A DNA stretch of 64,000 nt from an uncultured Acetatifactor sp. (lineage in GTDB: Bacteria; Bacillota; Clostridia; Lachnospirales; Lachnospiraceae), in contig CANQEV010000004.1 in the NCBI GenBank assembly GCA_947595925.1, positions 1 to 64,000 on the forward strand. The letters are read 5' to 3'. This document shows positions 8,974 to 22,166 of the stretch, in pieces; position 1 is the stretch's first letter; each line of letters opens with the position of its first letter. Below the pieces are notes generated by a model that had not been told where the DNA came from, made no database searches, and saw only the letters and a list, made by a program, of their open reading frames with translations. The translations under genes and the position numbers were made by a program.

Positions 8974-9933
8974 TTACTCGTTCAGCAATACAGTGTACAC
9001 CAGATACCTCTCTGTGGTTCTGTTCTTATCCGCCATACAGGTGGAAAGAATGAGGATCTTGTTGTCCTCGGTGATCTCTACGCCTTCCCGGACAAATTTT
9101 GACTCTCCTATAGAATTCTGAACAACGTTAAAAAATTTCTGAAAATGTTCCTTGTCGGTAAAATCATGGTTCATCAGCAAGTGTTCGTCCATATGGATTT
9201 CCGTGGCAAAGACCTGATATACCAGGAGCTTTTCCGGCGTATAGATATAGACGTACTGATTTTCGTCAAAGAAGTCCTCTTTTTCAAATTTGTGCAGCTG
9301 ATTGAACATCGTCCCCGCCGCGCGCATATTATGTCCGTACAGCACGGTGACCGGATCCGTCCAGTCCTTGGAGTTATAATTTTCCGAATAGATGCATCCG
9401 GGATATCCTGCGCTGCCGTCCAGATTATGCGACAGGTAATATCCGTTGTCCGTGGGATGCTGCAGCACGGGATAGTCTATATTGGTATTCGGAATATAGA
9501 TCCAGGCGTAGATATCCGGGTTTGTCTCTTCCTGGAGCGCTTCAAAATCGACCTCTTTATCCGGGATCGGCACGCCGAGATCCTCCAGCACCTGCATCGG
9601 ATCGGGGGTCGGCTCCGGCGTAGGTTCCGGGGTCTCCGTCTCTATCTTCTCCGCGATCTGCTCCGATATGTTCTTGGGCGTTTTCTCATCCACTGTCAGA
9701 ACTGTCTGCGCCGCCAGGGCTTCATATTCTTTTTCAGCCTTATATTCCCTGTATTTTCCAATGAAAATAATCACAAGACAGACGATGGCGATGCCCCATA
9801 GAATAAGGAGCAGCCATATCCAGGGACGACCGCCCTTGGGCGAATCGTTCTTTTCTTCAACAATATCCTCAGATATTTTCTTCTCCATAGTTTCCGTAGT
9901 ATTTTCCGTAATATTTTCCATAATATTTCCCAT
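8974..9933 (-). CDS. Class B sortase
   Basis: N-terminal TM; catalytic LYGHNM and ILSTCMADKNRTTERYLVYTVL; first-Met start lies inside cpsD, alternative Met at 9888. Confidence 0.9.
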   Translation of the reverse strand: MGNIMENITENTTETMEKKISEDIVEEKNDSPKGGRPWIWLLLILWGIAIVCLVIIFIGKYREYKAEKEYEALAAQTVLTVDEKTPKNISEQIAEKIETETPEPTPEPTPDPMQVLEDLGVPIPDKEVDFEALQEETNPDIYAWIYIPNTNIDYPVLQHPTDNGYYLSHNLDGSAGYPGCIYSENYNSKDWTDPVTVLYGHNMRAAGTMFNQLHKFEKEDFFDENQYVYIYTPEKLLVYQVFATEIHMDEHLLMNHDFTDKEHFQKFFNVVQNSIGESKFVREGVEITEDNKILILSTCMADKNRTTERYLVYTVLLNE

Positions 9934-10573
9934 AGTAACCCTTTCCGGAAAGGTTTACCTTGTTCAGGACACAGCCGAGAATCCGAATCCCAGCAACCTC
10001 AAGCTGCTCCTTTACTTTTCGAATATAACGGTAACTCACCGCACCGCTGGAAATGACGATCACTGCTCCGTCGCATACCTTGGAAATCACGGCCGTGTCG
10101 ATCACGCTGCCCAGAGGGGGCGTGTCAATAATCACCATGTCATAATGTTCTCTCGCATCCGCGATCATCTTCTTAAAGCGGCTGTTTGCCAGGAGCTCGC
10201 TCGGGTTAGGCGGAACCGGACCCGAAAAGATCATGTCCATGTTTCTGATATCCGTGGTGCACAGGGCATCCTCAAACTTTGCCTTTCCTACGAGGTAATT
10301 GGCAAGTCCAAGGCGAACCTTTCCCTTTCTATGGCGCTGGCGCATCACCGATTTGCGCAAATCGGCGTCCACCAGAAGAACCTTCTTTCCCATCTGCGCA
10401 TAGCTCTTTGCCAGCTCAAAGGAAATACTGCTCTTCCCTTCTCCGGGGGTTGTGCTGGTAAGGCAGATCACCTTGATATCATCCCCCGAGAATTCTATAT
10501 TCGTCCGAAGCGTTTTGTATGCCTCGCGGCTTCTGAAGTCCAGATCATCACGCTGAAGTTCTATGTTCTGCAT
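9869..10573 (-). CDS. CpsD/CapB family tyrosine-protein kinase
   Basis: Walker A PGEGKSSISFELA, Walker A' LLVDADLR, C-terminal Tyr cluster GYYGKYYGKYYGKYYGNYG. Confidence 0.95.
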   Translation of the reverse strand: MQNIELQRDDLDFRSREAYKTLRTNIEFSGDDIKVICLTSTTPGEGKSSISFELAKSYAQMGKKVLLVDADLRKSVMRQRHRKGKVRLGLANYLVGKAKFEDALCTTDIRNMDMIFSGPVPPNPSELLANSRFKKMIADAREHYDMVIIDTPPLGSVIDTAVISKVCDGAVIVISSGAVSYRYIRKVKEQLEVAGIRILGCVLNKVNLSGKGYYGKYYGKYYGKYYGNYGEENI

Positions 10574-10575
10574 GA

Positions 10576-11391
10576 CTATTCCTCCCCTTTCTTCTGTACT
10601 TTCAGATCCTGGACCACAATATCCATGTCTGAAGCTTCATCCTCCGTCCCACGGGAAGAACCGGCGTCATAATGCCCGCCGCGGGCCTTCTTCTTTTTGT
10701 CCTTGTCCCCCTGCTCCACAATAGGAATCATGGCCAGGGTGCTGAGGCCCAGATATTTTTCCACGTCCTCCGCGCTCTTGATGGTGTCGTCGAGAAGGAA
10801 TTGAATAATCAGGATTGCGCAGCAGACGAACAAACCAAGGAGTCCGCCCACCAGAGTCCACTTCATTTTGCTGGGGCTGGAGGGTTTTTCAGGGTAGTTT
10901 GCCTCCGTCTCCAGATTCGCTGCCTGAACGTCCATAACCTCTTTGATGTGATCGGAAGCGGCAATGCGGATTTCCTTTGCAATGAGCTGTGCCATGGCAG
11001 GATCCGGATCCGTCACCGTGATGGAAATCAAGCTGGTGTCCCCGACGGTCTCCACATCGACCCTTTCATTCAGCTGTTCATACTTCTCATCCAGCCCGCA
11101 GGTCGCAATCACGCTCTCAAGAACGTCCCGGCTTTTGATCAAAGGGCCGTAGTTTTTCGTCAGCGTCGTCGACATCTGCAGATCCGTGTAGGAAATGGCC
11201 GTCTCACCGTTTCTGTTCAGTATGAAAATCCTCGTTGTGGACTGATACTGCGGAGTCACAAGAAAAATGCAAATCATCAGACCCACCAGGGCGGAAGCGA
11301 CACCGCATATCACAATCAGCCACAGCCATCGGAGCAGAAGTGCAAAAAGCTCTTGTAAATCAATTTCAATCACATCGTCCTTATCCTGCAT
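10576..11391 (-). CDS. Wzz/CpsC-type polysaccharide chain-length/kinase activator protein
   Basis: Two TM segments, Wzz-like N-terminus, adjacent BY-kinase. Confidence 0.88.
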   Translation of the reverse strand: MQDKDDVIEIDLQELFALLLRWLWLIVICGVASALVGLMICIFLVTPQYQSTTRIFILNRNGETAISYTDLQMSTTLTKNYGPLIKSRDVLESVIATCGLDEKYEQLNERVDVETVGDTSLISITVTDPDPAMAQLIAKEIRIAASDHIKEVMDVQAANLETEANYPEKPSSPSKMKWTLVGGLLGLFVCCAILIIQFLLDDTIKSAEDVEKYLGLSTLAMIPIVEQGDKDKKKKARGGHYDAGSSRGTEDEASDMDIVVQDLKVQKKGEE

Positions 11392-11409
11392 TTGTAATCT
11401 CCTGATTTT

Positions 11410-12126
11410 TTATTTGCCCAGCAGATACTTTTCAGCATTCCCAAACAGTATCCCATCAGCGTATTCTCTATCACACTTTCTGTAAATCAGATCGGCACAT
11501 TTCGCCATCTCCGGAGGTCTTCCCGAAGCATTATGAGCGTCTGTTCCCACAAATTCAATCAAATGCTCCCTGAGAAGCTTCTGGATGAAATGCTTCGCCT
11601 TAAAACCATAATTTCCAGCCACGCTGCCTGCGTTCACCTGAACCAGGCAGCCCATTTCATGAATGATACGCACATTTTCCGGTTTTCCAAGCATGCACCC
11701 ATAGCGTTCCACATGCGCAATAATCGGACGATACCCCATGCTGAAGATATCGTCGATAGCATTTCGAATGTAGGGGAAAGACTCCATGGGACTGAACTCC
11801 ACAAGGATAAAATCCGTATCGTTCATCCTCGAAATCCATCCGTTCTCCAGTTTTTCCTCCAGGGAACTGTTGTAATATATCTCCGTTCCGGGATATAGCC
11901 GGATAGATATTTGCTCTTCTTCCGCCCTCTCCCGTACCGCCTGAAGCAGCCTTCCGATCTCGTCCCTGGGTGTTCCCACCCGCCCTCTCTTATAATGAGG
12001 CGTCACAATCATGGAGGTGATTCCGCTCCGAGACGCGATCCGAAGCATCTCCATCGTTTCATCCATGCTCTGTGAGCCGTCATCCACCTGAGGAAGGATG
12101 TGGCAATGAACATCCGTATAACCCAT
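11410..12126 (-). CDS. CpsB/CapC tyrosine-protein phosphatase (PHP fold)
   Basis: DVHCHILPQVDDGSQSMDETMEML ... GTDAHNASGRPP. Confidence 0.92.
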   Translation of the reverse strand: MGYTDVHCHILPQVDDGSQSMDETMEMLRIASRSGITSMIVTPHYKRGRVGTPRDEIGRLLQAVRERAEEEQISIRLYPGTEIYYNSSLEEKLENGWISRMNDTDFILVEFSPMESFPYIRNAIDDIFSMGYRPIIAHVERYGCMLGKPENVRIIHEMGCLVQVNAGSVAGNYGFKAKHFIQKLLREHLIEFVGTDAHNASGRPPEMAKCADLIYRKCDREYADGILFGNAEKYLLGK

Positions 12127-12173
12127 TTTTTGTTTTCCTGCCCAGTATGATTTACAAAACCGCGCTGTTCATA

Positions 12174-12202
12174 AGTATAGCTTACGATATCTTTTCCGTC
12201 AA
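12174..12202 (-). promoter_or_regulatory. Sigma-A promoter of the cpsB operon
   Basis: Minus strand TTGACG (12197-12202) - 17 nt - TATACT (12174-12179). Confidence 0.7.
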
Positions 12203-12252
12203 GTGATTTTTCATCGATTCCAGTCGATTCCAGCCTCCGTCCGTTTCAGCGT

Positions 12253-13161
12253 TTACTGCCATTCATACGGCGTGGCCTGATATACGTAATAATTAAGCCA
12301 ATTGCTGTAGAGATTGTTGCTGTGGGACCTCCACTGCAAGTTCGGCCTCTGCTCCGGGTCGTCGTTCGGATAATAGTTATAAGGGATCTGGATGGGAAGC
12401 CCCTTGTTCCGGTCGCGGATATACTCGTTATTCAGAGTCATGCGGTCGTACTCCGGGTGGCCGGTGACAAAAATCTTCTTCCCGTTCTCCGCCATGGCAA
12501 GAAAAACTCCCGCCGTCTCGCTCTCCGCCAGAACCGTCAGCTCCTTACAGGCGTGGATGGCTTCCGCGCTGGTCTCCGTGTGCCGGCTGTGGGGTGCGAG
12601 AAAGATATCGTCAAAGCCTCTCACCAGAGGGATCTTGCGGTTGCTCACCTTATGTTCATACACCCCGAAGAGCTTCTGAGGGAGCTGGGATTTATTGATG
12701 CCGTAATAATGATAGAAGCCCGCCTGGGCCGCCCAGCAGATGTGCAGGGTGCTGGTCACATGAGTCTCAGCCCAGTCCATGATCTGGCAGGTCTCCTCCC
12801 AGTAATCCACTTCTTCGAAAGAAATGTCCTCCACCGGCGCCCCGGTGATGATGAGCCCGTCGAAATTTTCCTCTTTTACATGATCGAAGGTCGTATAAAA
12901 TTTGTTCAGATGGCTCTGGGGGGTGTTCAGGGACACATGGGTCTTGGTGTTCATCAGCGTCACCTCCACCTGGAGGGGCGTATTGGACAGAGCCCTTAAA
13001 AGCTGCAGCTCCGTGTCCTGCTTCACCGGCATATTGTTCAGGATCAGGATCCTCAGAGGCCGGATGTCCTGGTGGATGGACCGGGTCTCGTCCATGACGA
13101 AGATATTCTCTCTCTCCAGGATCTCCTTTGCCGGGAGATCGCTCTGTGTCTTAATTGGCAT
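12253..13161 (-). CDS. metA: Homoserine O-acyltransferase MetA
   Basis: [23 protein letters not shown]... ; [18 protein letters not shown]. Confidence 0.95.
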   Translation of the reverse strand: MPIKTQSDLPAKEILERENIFVMDETRSIHQDIRPLRILILNNMPVKQDTELQLLRALSNTPLQVEVTLMNTKTHVSLNTPQSHLNKFYTTFDHVKEENFDGLIITGAPVEDISFEEVDYWEETCQIMDWAETHVTSTLHICWAAQAGFYHYYGINKSQLPQKLFGVYEHKVSNRKIPLVRGFDDIFLAPHSRHTETSAEAIHACKELTVLAESETAGVFLAMAENGKKIFVTGHPEYDRMTLNNEYIRDRNKGLPIQIPYNYYPNDDPEQRPNLQWRSHSNNLYSNWLNYYVYQATPYEWQ

Positions 13162-13275
13162 GACTCTTTCCTCCTGTCATGGAGCAGACTGCTTCTGCTC
13201 TCTTCTATTTCCACAAACCGCTCTTTTGTCTCATGAAAAACCGGTTTTTCCGCGCCGCGGCCCGCGCGTCAAAAA

Positions 13276-15963
<2,688 letters not shown>

Positions 15964-15982
<19 letters not shown>

Positions 15983-16464
15983 CTCTCCAATTCCTCTAAC
16001 AGAACGATCTTCGGAACCCCTTGTCCCTCATTCAGGCCACGCTTTGCCGTCTCATCCGCAAGCTCGTTATACTTTACGTTCGTATGGGCCGCAACCTTGT
16101 GAAACACGATCCGTATCTGCGTCCCCCAGGAGCGCATGGCCTCCGCGTATTTCCGGGTGTATTCCTTCTTACACTTCCAATCGCCGGTCACCCACTTTTC
16201 GATTCCTTCATAATCATAGTATAGCTCCGCGCACCCGAACCCATTCTTCATGGCCGTCCGCACCGCGTACATGGCCCCCAGCATCTCCCCCGTCACGTTC
16301 CGCATGGAAACCGTCTCCGGATTGTCGCCGTTTCCCAGCGCGAGGTAAATCCCGCCGTCCGGCGGAAGGAAAACGCAGCCGAAGGCATACCGCTTAAGGG
16401 CGTCGTTATAACTGCCGTCCACATAAACCGTCAAGGTATCTTCCTTGGTCCATCTGCTCTCCAT
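15964..16464 (-). CDS. Ribonuclease H family protein
   Basis: VYVDGSYND...VTGEMLGAMYAVRTAM...KVAAHTNVKYNELADETAKRGL. Confidence 0.88.
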
Positions 16465-16565
16465 GCCGCTCCTTCGATCCTCCTCTTTCCTACGGATAAC
16501 GATTCAGCCCACAGCGCCTGTCACACTGTGAGCTTTCAGCATAAGTTTTATGAATGCCGCCCGGT

Positions 16566-17168
16566 TCAATCCAGCGCTTTTTTGATCGCTTCCATCAGCT
16601 CCTCGTAAGTCTCGAAGGCAGGGAGTTCCGGGTGATCCGCCTTGATCTGTTCCGTGCTTCGGAAGAGAAATCCCGCCTTGCTGGCCTGGATCATTCCCAG
16701 ATCGTTGTGGCTGTCCCCGCTGGCGATCGTCTCAAAGCCGATGGACTGCAGCGCCCTGACCGTTGTGAGCTTCGACTGCTCACAGCGCATTTTGAATCCC
16801 GTAATCTCCCCGTTTTCCGCAACCTCCAGGGTATTGCAGAAAATCGTGGGCATTCCCAGCTTTTTCATCAGAGGCCCGGCGAACTGGGAAAAGGTGTCGC
16901 TGATGATGATCACCTGGGTCAGGGACCTCAGCTCATCCAGAAATTCCTTCGCCCCCGGCATGGGGTCGATCTTCGCGATGGTATCCTGGATCTCCTTCAG
17001 GCCCAGTCCGTGCTCCTTCAGGATCCCGATCCTCCACCTCATCAGTTTATCATAATCCGGCTCATCCCGAGTGGTCCGCTTTAACTCCGGGATCCCGCTC
17101 GCCTCTGCGAACGCGATCCAGATCTCAGGTACAAGCACCCCTTCCAGGTCCAAACATACAATATTCAT
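16566..17168 (-). CDS. thrH: ThrH: phosphoserine phosphatase/homoserine phosphotransferase
   Basis: HAD protein MNIVCLDLEGVLVPEIWIAFAEASGIPELKRTTRDEPDYDKLM typical of ThrH. Confidence 0.9.
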   Translation of the reverse strand: MNIVCLDLEGVLVPEIWIAFAEASGIPELKRTTRDEPDYDKLMRWRIGILKEHGLGLKEIQDTIAKIDPMPGAKEFLDELRSLTQVIIISDTFSQFAGPLMKKLGMPTIFCNTLEVAENGEITGFKMRCEQSKLTTVRALQSIGFETIASGDSHNDLGMIQASKAGFLFRSTEQIKADHPELPAFETYEELMEAIKKALD

Positions 17169-17331
17169 TCGTCCATTCCTCCCGCCGTTGACTATCCCTG
17201 CACTAAGCTGTTACATAGTGTAACACAGGACCGCCCGCTCTGTCAAACGCCCCGGAACCGGTGTGAAGCACCTAGACCCGGCATTCAGACGCCGTTCCAC
17301 AAAATGAAAATTTCAGTGAAATCATCCCTTT

Positions 17332-18162
17332 TTAATGAAACCATCCCTTCCGCCGGAAAACCACAAACCAGATCACGCAGACCGCCGCGCAGACGAAGAT
17401 CACCGCCGGATAGCCAAAGCTCCACTGATATTCCGGCATCTGCAGGTTCATTCCGTACCATCCGGCGATCAAAGTCAGCGGCAGAAAGATGGAGGTCACC
17501 AGCGTAAAAACCTTCATCAGACGGTTCTGCTCGATGTCGATCTGGGCCTGATAGGATTCCCGCACCTGAGCGATGTATTCCCGAAGATTGATGGCCTCCG
17601 AGAGCAGGCGGCGGGTCCTGTTGTGCAGGATCTCAAAATAATTCAGATACTCCGCGCTGATCAGATCGTTATCATTGTCACAGAGCTCCGCAAAGATGAG
17701 CTCGCACTGTTCGTAATACTTTTTCAGCCGCAGGATCTCATAGCGGATATCCACGATCCGCTCCCGGACGTTTTCCTTCTCCCCATGGATCACGGAATCG
17801 TCCAGCGCAGAGATCCGGTCTTCCAGATCCTCCAGATTCTTTGTATCTCCCTTAAAAAGGTTTTTGAAAAAGAGATACATGGCCCTCTCGTTCGTAGGCG
17901 CTCCGGAAAAGCACTTTTCCGCCGCCTGGTACGCCGCCTCGTCCTCACATATCACAAAGATATCGTCCCGGTCGATGTAGATCATGATCTGGGAGGGCTC
18001 CGCCTCCACATCCCGGATGTCGTACCAGTCAAAGGCCACGATGCTGTACTGGTCAAAGCCCTCAAAGGTCTCGATCTGCCCTTCCTCTATATAATCGACC
18101 ACCGAAGGGTCGATCTGCTCCATATAATTCTCTATCTCGCTTCTGTCAATAACCTTCTGCAT
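17332..18162 (-). CDS. CorA-family divalent cation transporter
   Basis: C-terminal two TM helices with GMN motif (WYGMNLQMPEYQWSFGYP). Confidence 0.93.
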   Translation of the reverse strand: MQKVIDRSEIENYMEQIDPSVVDYIEEGQIETFEGFDQYSIVAFDWYDIRDVEAEPSQIMIYIDRDDIFVICEDEAAYQAAEKCFSGAPTNERAMYLFFKNLFKGDTKNLEDLEDRISALDDSVIHGEKENVRERIVDIRYEILRLKKYYEQCELIFAELCDNDNDLISAEYLNYFEILHNRTRRLLSEAINLREYIAQVRESYQAQIDIEQNRLMKVFTLVTSIFLPLTLIAGWYGMNLQMPEYQWSFGYPAVIFVCAAVCVIWFVVFRRKGWFH

Positions 18163-18484
18163 AGTCCCCTCTCTGAAACCGCGCCTTTCCGGCTTCTATC
18201 GCGCTCTCTGTGTCCTCACAATAGGAATTATTCCCCTAATTCTTTTCGCAGATTCTCGCAGTCCTGTGCCATTTCCCGCATATCCTCGTCCGAAAGCATC
18301 TCATGAAGGTCATAGGACAGCGGGTTTTGAACAAATTTTGCTTTCTGTCTTCAGGAAAACAGGGCGCTGCAGCTTGCCATTCCCTGACAGCCGACAGCGC
18401 CCTGCCCGCACGGTCTCTGTGACATTCCTTTCGGACCTTCCCATTCGTCAGATCCCCCGGGAAACTCACAGTTTCAGACATCCT

Positions 18485-19231
18485 TTAATAATTTACGATC
18501 TTCCCAAAATCAGCCTTCAGGGAAGCGCCGCCCACCAGGCCGCCGTCGATATCGGGCTGTGCGAACAGCTCAGCGGCATTGCCGGCGTTTACGGAACCGC
18601 CGTACTGGATGCGGACTGCCTCCGCGGTGGCCGCGTCGTACATCTCGGCGATGCAGTCGCGGATCCCCTTGCAGACTTCCTCCGCCTGCTCCGTGGTAGC
18701 GGTCTTTCCGGTGCCGATGGCCCAAATAGGCTCATAGGCGATAACCATATTTTTCACCTGGTCAGCGGTCACGCCAACAAGGTCGGACTTGATCTGGAAA
18801 CGGATCCAGTCCATGGTCACGCCCATCTCCCTCTGCTCCAGGGACTCCCCGCAGCACAGGATCGGGGTAAGCCCTGCCTCGATCGCCTTCTTCACCTTCT
18901 TGTTCAGAAGCGCGTCGTCTTCCTTAAAGTAGTCGCGTCTCTCGGAATGTCCGATGATCACGTACTTTACCCCGGCGTCCACAAGCATCTCCGCAGAGAT
19001 CTCTCCGGTGTACGCGCCCTTTTCCTCAAAATACATATTCTCCGCGCCGACCTCTACATTGGTCCCCTTCACGGCTTCCACCACGGGTACGATGTCGATG
19101 GCGGGAACGCAGTAGACCACGTCCACGTCCTTCGATGCCACCAGATCCTTTAACTGCGCGCAGAGAGCTACTGCCTGGCTGGGAGTCATGTTCATCTTCC
19201 AGTTGCCGGCGATAATCTTTCTTCTTGCCAT
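18485..19231 (-). CDS. tpiA: Triose-phosphate isomerase
   Basis: [14 protein letters not shown] ... [14 protein letters not shown]. Confidence 0.97.
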   Translation of the reverse strand: MARRKIIAGNWKMNMTPSQAVALCAQLKDLVASKDVDVVYCVPAIDIVPVVEAVKGTNVEVGAENMYFEEKGAYTGEISAEMLVDAGVKYVIIGHSERRDYFKEDDALLNKKVKKAIEAGLTPILCCGESLEQREMGVTMDWIRFQIKSDLVGVTADQVKNMVIAYEPIWAIGTGKTATTEQAEEVCKGIRDCIAEMYDAATAEAVRIQYGGSVNAGNAAELFAQPDIDGGLVGGASLKADFGKIVNY

Positions 19232-19277
19232 TGGTTTTTCCTCTTTTCTCTAATTGGTCCCTCCGGACCGGTCCTTC

Positions 19278-20501
19278 TTACTTATCGTCTGCAGCCGCAA
19301 CGCCGGGAAGCTCCTTGCCCTCAAGGAATTCCAGGGAAGCGCCGCCGCCGGTGGAGATATGGCTCATCTTATCGCCAAAGCCAAGGTTGTTGACTGCGGA
19401 TGCGGAGTCGCCGCCGCCGATGATGGTGGTGGCGTCGGTCTCAGCCAGAGCCTTTGCCACGGCGATGGTTCCTGCCGCCAGGGTGGGATTCTCAAATACG
19501 CCCATGGGCCCGTTCCATACGACGGTCTTCGCGGTCTTCACGGCGTCCGCATACAGAGCGGCGGTCTTAGGACCGATATCGCAGCCCTCCCTGTCGGCGG
19601 GCATCTTATCTACATCATACACTTCCACCTCAACAGGAGCGTCGATGGGATTGGGGAACTCCGCGATGGTGACGGAGTCCACGGGAAGCAGAAGCTTCTT
19701 TCCAAGCTTCTCTGCCTTTGCCATCATCTCCTTGCAGTAGTCGATCTTCTCATTGTCCACCAGGGACTTACCGATCTCATAGCCCTGTGCCTTCAGGAAC
19801 GTATACGCCATACCGCCGCCGATGATCAGGGTATCGCACTTCTCCAGAAGGTTGGAGATCACGTTCAGCTTATCGGCAACCTTTGCGCCGCCCAGGATCG
19901 CCACGAAGGGACGAACGGGATTCTCTACCGCGTTGCCCAGGAAATTGATCTCCTTCTGCATCAGATAGCCGACCACGTTCTCGCCGCCCTTTGCAGTGAT
20001 GAACTTCGTAACGCCCTCAACGGAAGCGTGAGCCCTGTGGGAAGAACCAAACGCGTCGCAGACATACAGATCCGCGAGATCCGCCAATTCCTTGGAGAAC
20101 TGCTCGCCATTCTTTGTCTCCTCCTTGCCGCGGAAACGGGTATTCTGAAGCAGGACAACGTCACCCTCCTTCATCGCCTCAACAGCCTTGGTGGCAGCCT
20201 CGCCGGTCACGTTGTAATCGGAGACAAACACCACTTCCTTGCCCAGCTTCTCGGAAAGTCTCTTTGCCACGGGAGCCAGGGACTCCTTCTCGTTGGGGCC
20301 GTCCTTTACCTTGCCAAGATGAGAGCAGAGGATCACCTTGCCCCCGTCGTTCATCAGCTTCTTAATGGTGGGCAGCGCCGCCACGATACGAGTCTCGTCG
20401 GTGATCACGCCGTCCTTCAGGGGCACGTTGAAATCGCATCTCACGAGAACGCGCTTTCCCTTTGCATTGATGTCGTCTACTGATTTTTTGTTCAAACTCA
20501 T
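19278..20501 (-). CDS. pgk: Phosphoglycerate kinase
   Basis: [23 protein letters not shown] ... [13 protein letters not shown]. Confidence 0.97.
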   Translation of the reverse strand: MSLNKKSVDDINAKGKRVLVRCDFNVPLKDGVITDETRIVAALPTIKKLMNDGGKVILCSHLGKVKDGPNEKESLAPVAKRLSEKLGKEVVFVSDYNVTGEAATKAVEAMKEGDVVLLQNTRFRGKEETKNGEQFSKELADLADLYVCDAFGSSHRAHASVEGVTKFITAKGGENVVGYLMQKEINFLGNAVENPVRPFVAILGGAKVADKLNVISNLLEKCDTLIIGGGMAYTFLKAQGYEIGKSLVDNEKIDYCKEMMAKAEKLGKKLLLPVDSVTIAEFPNPIDAPVEVEVYDVDKMPADREGCDIGPKTAALYADAVKTAKTVVWNGPMGVFENPTLAAGTIAVAKALAETDATTIIGGGDSASAVNNLGFGDKMSHISTGGGASLEFLEGKELPGVAAADDK

Positions 20502-20664
20502 CTCAAATCCCTCCTAATTACTCCTAATTTCTCCTAATCTCTTCTGAAATCTGCGTTTCATGCCGCTTTCCGTCTGTTTCCGCTCCGCGCCATCGGCAGA
20601 AAACGCTGCATAACCCTATTGCCTCCGCCTTTCCCAGCCGTGAAAAAAGCGGCAGCTAAGAAAT

Positions 20665-20692
20665 AAGGGCCCGGTCCAAGGACCGGACCCTT
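20665..20692 (-). terminator. Terminator hairpin downstream of gap
   Basis: Minus strand AAGGGTCCGGTCC-TT-GGACCGGGCCCTT, 13-bp stem with one G-U pair that forms only on the minus-strand RNA. Confidence 0.7.
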
Positions 20693-20714
20693 AAGGTCTC
20701 TCTTCTTTGAGAAA

Positions 20715-21749
20715 TTACAGCTCAGCGAAGTACTTGATGGTGCGAACCATCTGGCTGGTGTAGGAATTCTCGTTGTCGTACCAGGACACAACCTGTACCT
20801 GATAGGTATCCTCGTCGATCTTAGCCACCATGGTCTGGGTAGCGTCGAACAGGGAACCGTATCTCATGCCGATAACGTCGGAGGATACGATCTGATCGGT
20901 GTTGTAACCGAAGGACTCGGAAGCAGCAGCCTTCATCGCTGCGTTGATGCCCTCCTTGGTCACGTCCTTGCCCTTGACAACTGCGGTAAGGATCGTGGTG
21001 GAACCGGTAGCTACGGGTACGCGCTGTGCAGAACCGATCAGCTTGCCGTTCAGCTCAGGGATAACAAGGCCGATAGCCTTTGCTGCGCCGGTGGAGTTGG
21101 GAACGATGTTCGCTGCGCCTGCGCGGGCACGTCTGAGATCGCCCTTTCTGTGAGGTCCGTCCAGGATCATCTGGTCGCCGGTGTATGCGTGAATGGTGCT
21201 CATGATGCCGCTCTGGATCGGAGCGTAATCGTTCAGAGCCTTTGCCATAGGCGCAAGGCAGTTGGTGGTGCAGGATGCAGCGGAGATGATGGTGTCGTCC
21301 TTGGTCAGGGTCTTCTCATTTACAGAGTAAACGATGGTAGGCAGATCATTTCCTGCAGGAGCGGAGATCACAACCTTCTTTGCGCCTGCGTCGATATGAG
21401 CCTGGCTCTTCTCCTTGGAGCAGTAGAAACCGGTGCACTCCAGAACTACGTCAACGCCGATCTCGCCCCAGGGCAGCTCGTTTGCCTTAGCCATAGCGTA
21501 GATCTTCAGGGTCTTTCCGTCAACGGTGATGGTTCCTGCCTCGTCGTCAGCCTCTACGGTGTGAAGGTTCTCACCGATCTTTCCACAGTATCCGCCCTGA
21601 GCGGTGTCGTACTTCAGCAACTGAGCCAGCATGGAAGGCTTCGTCAGATCGTTGATTGCAACTACCTCGTAACCTTCTGCGCCAAACATCTGTCTGAATG
21701 CCAGACGACCGATACGGCCAAAACCATTGATCGCAACTTTTACTGCCAT
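20715..21749 (-). CDS. gap: Glyceraldehyde-3-phosphate dehydrogenase, type I
   Basis: [17 protein letters not shown] ... [15 protein letters not shown]. Confidence 0.97.
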   Translation of the reverse strand: MAVKVAINGFGRIGRLAFRQMFGAEGYEVVAINDLTKPSMLAQLLKYDTAQGGYCGKIGENLHTVEADDEAGTITVDGKTLKIYAMAKANELPWGEIGVDVVLECTGFYCSKEKSQAHIDAGAKKVVISAPAGNDLPTIVYSVNEKTLTKDDTIISAASCTTNCLAPMAKALNDYAPIQSGIMSTIHAYTGDQMILDGPHRKGDLRRARAGAANIVPNSTGAAKAIGLVIPELNGKLIGSAQRVPVATGSTTILTAVVKGKDVTKEGINAAMKAAASESFGYNTDQIVSSDVIGMRYGSLFDATQTMVAKIDEDTYQVQVVSWYDNENSYTSQMVRTIKYFAEL

Positions 21750-22166
21750 TTTAGTTTCCTCCTAGTTTTTGATTATTTATTTCTTTTGACACGCGCAAAC
21801 GCCCCGAGGAGCCTGTCCCCTCTTCCGCGTTTCCGATTGTCAAAATTTTATCAGCAAACATATTTTACCTAATTCCATCTGATAATTCAAGACAAAATTA
21901 AAAAATAATTTCCAATTCCGTAAAATTTAACCGTTTGTTCAAATTTCCCGTGGTTTTTTTGACGAAATTTGTTATACTGATAACTGACGGGGGATGGATC
22001 GGGATGCCCGCCGGCGAACCGAAAACCGCGCCTGCCGACGTTCCGAAAAAGAGAGGCACGGACTTTTACGTCCGATTGTGGCCGAAACAGGATTGCCCGA
22101 CTTTTAGAACCCGCCGTCTCCTAATTCGATATTCCTTAATTGTATGTAGAAAGGATTTTGAAAGCT

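Noticed and set aside
13162-13275. SAM or T-box riboswitch upstream of metA
   Set aside because: Only about 115 nt separate ligA and metA; no T-box (TGGN) or SAM-I-like conserved core could be recognised.
18236-18481. 81-aa ORF downstream of tpiA
   Set aside because: No recognisable motif, Arg/Cys-rich composition typical of non-coding translation.
19254-20483. 409-aa plus-strand ORF antisense to pgk
   Set aside because: Shadow ORF of a highly biased glycolytic gene.
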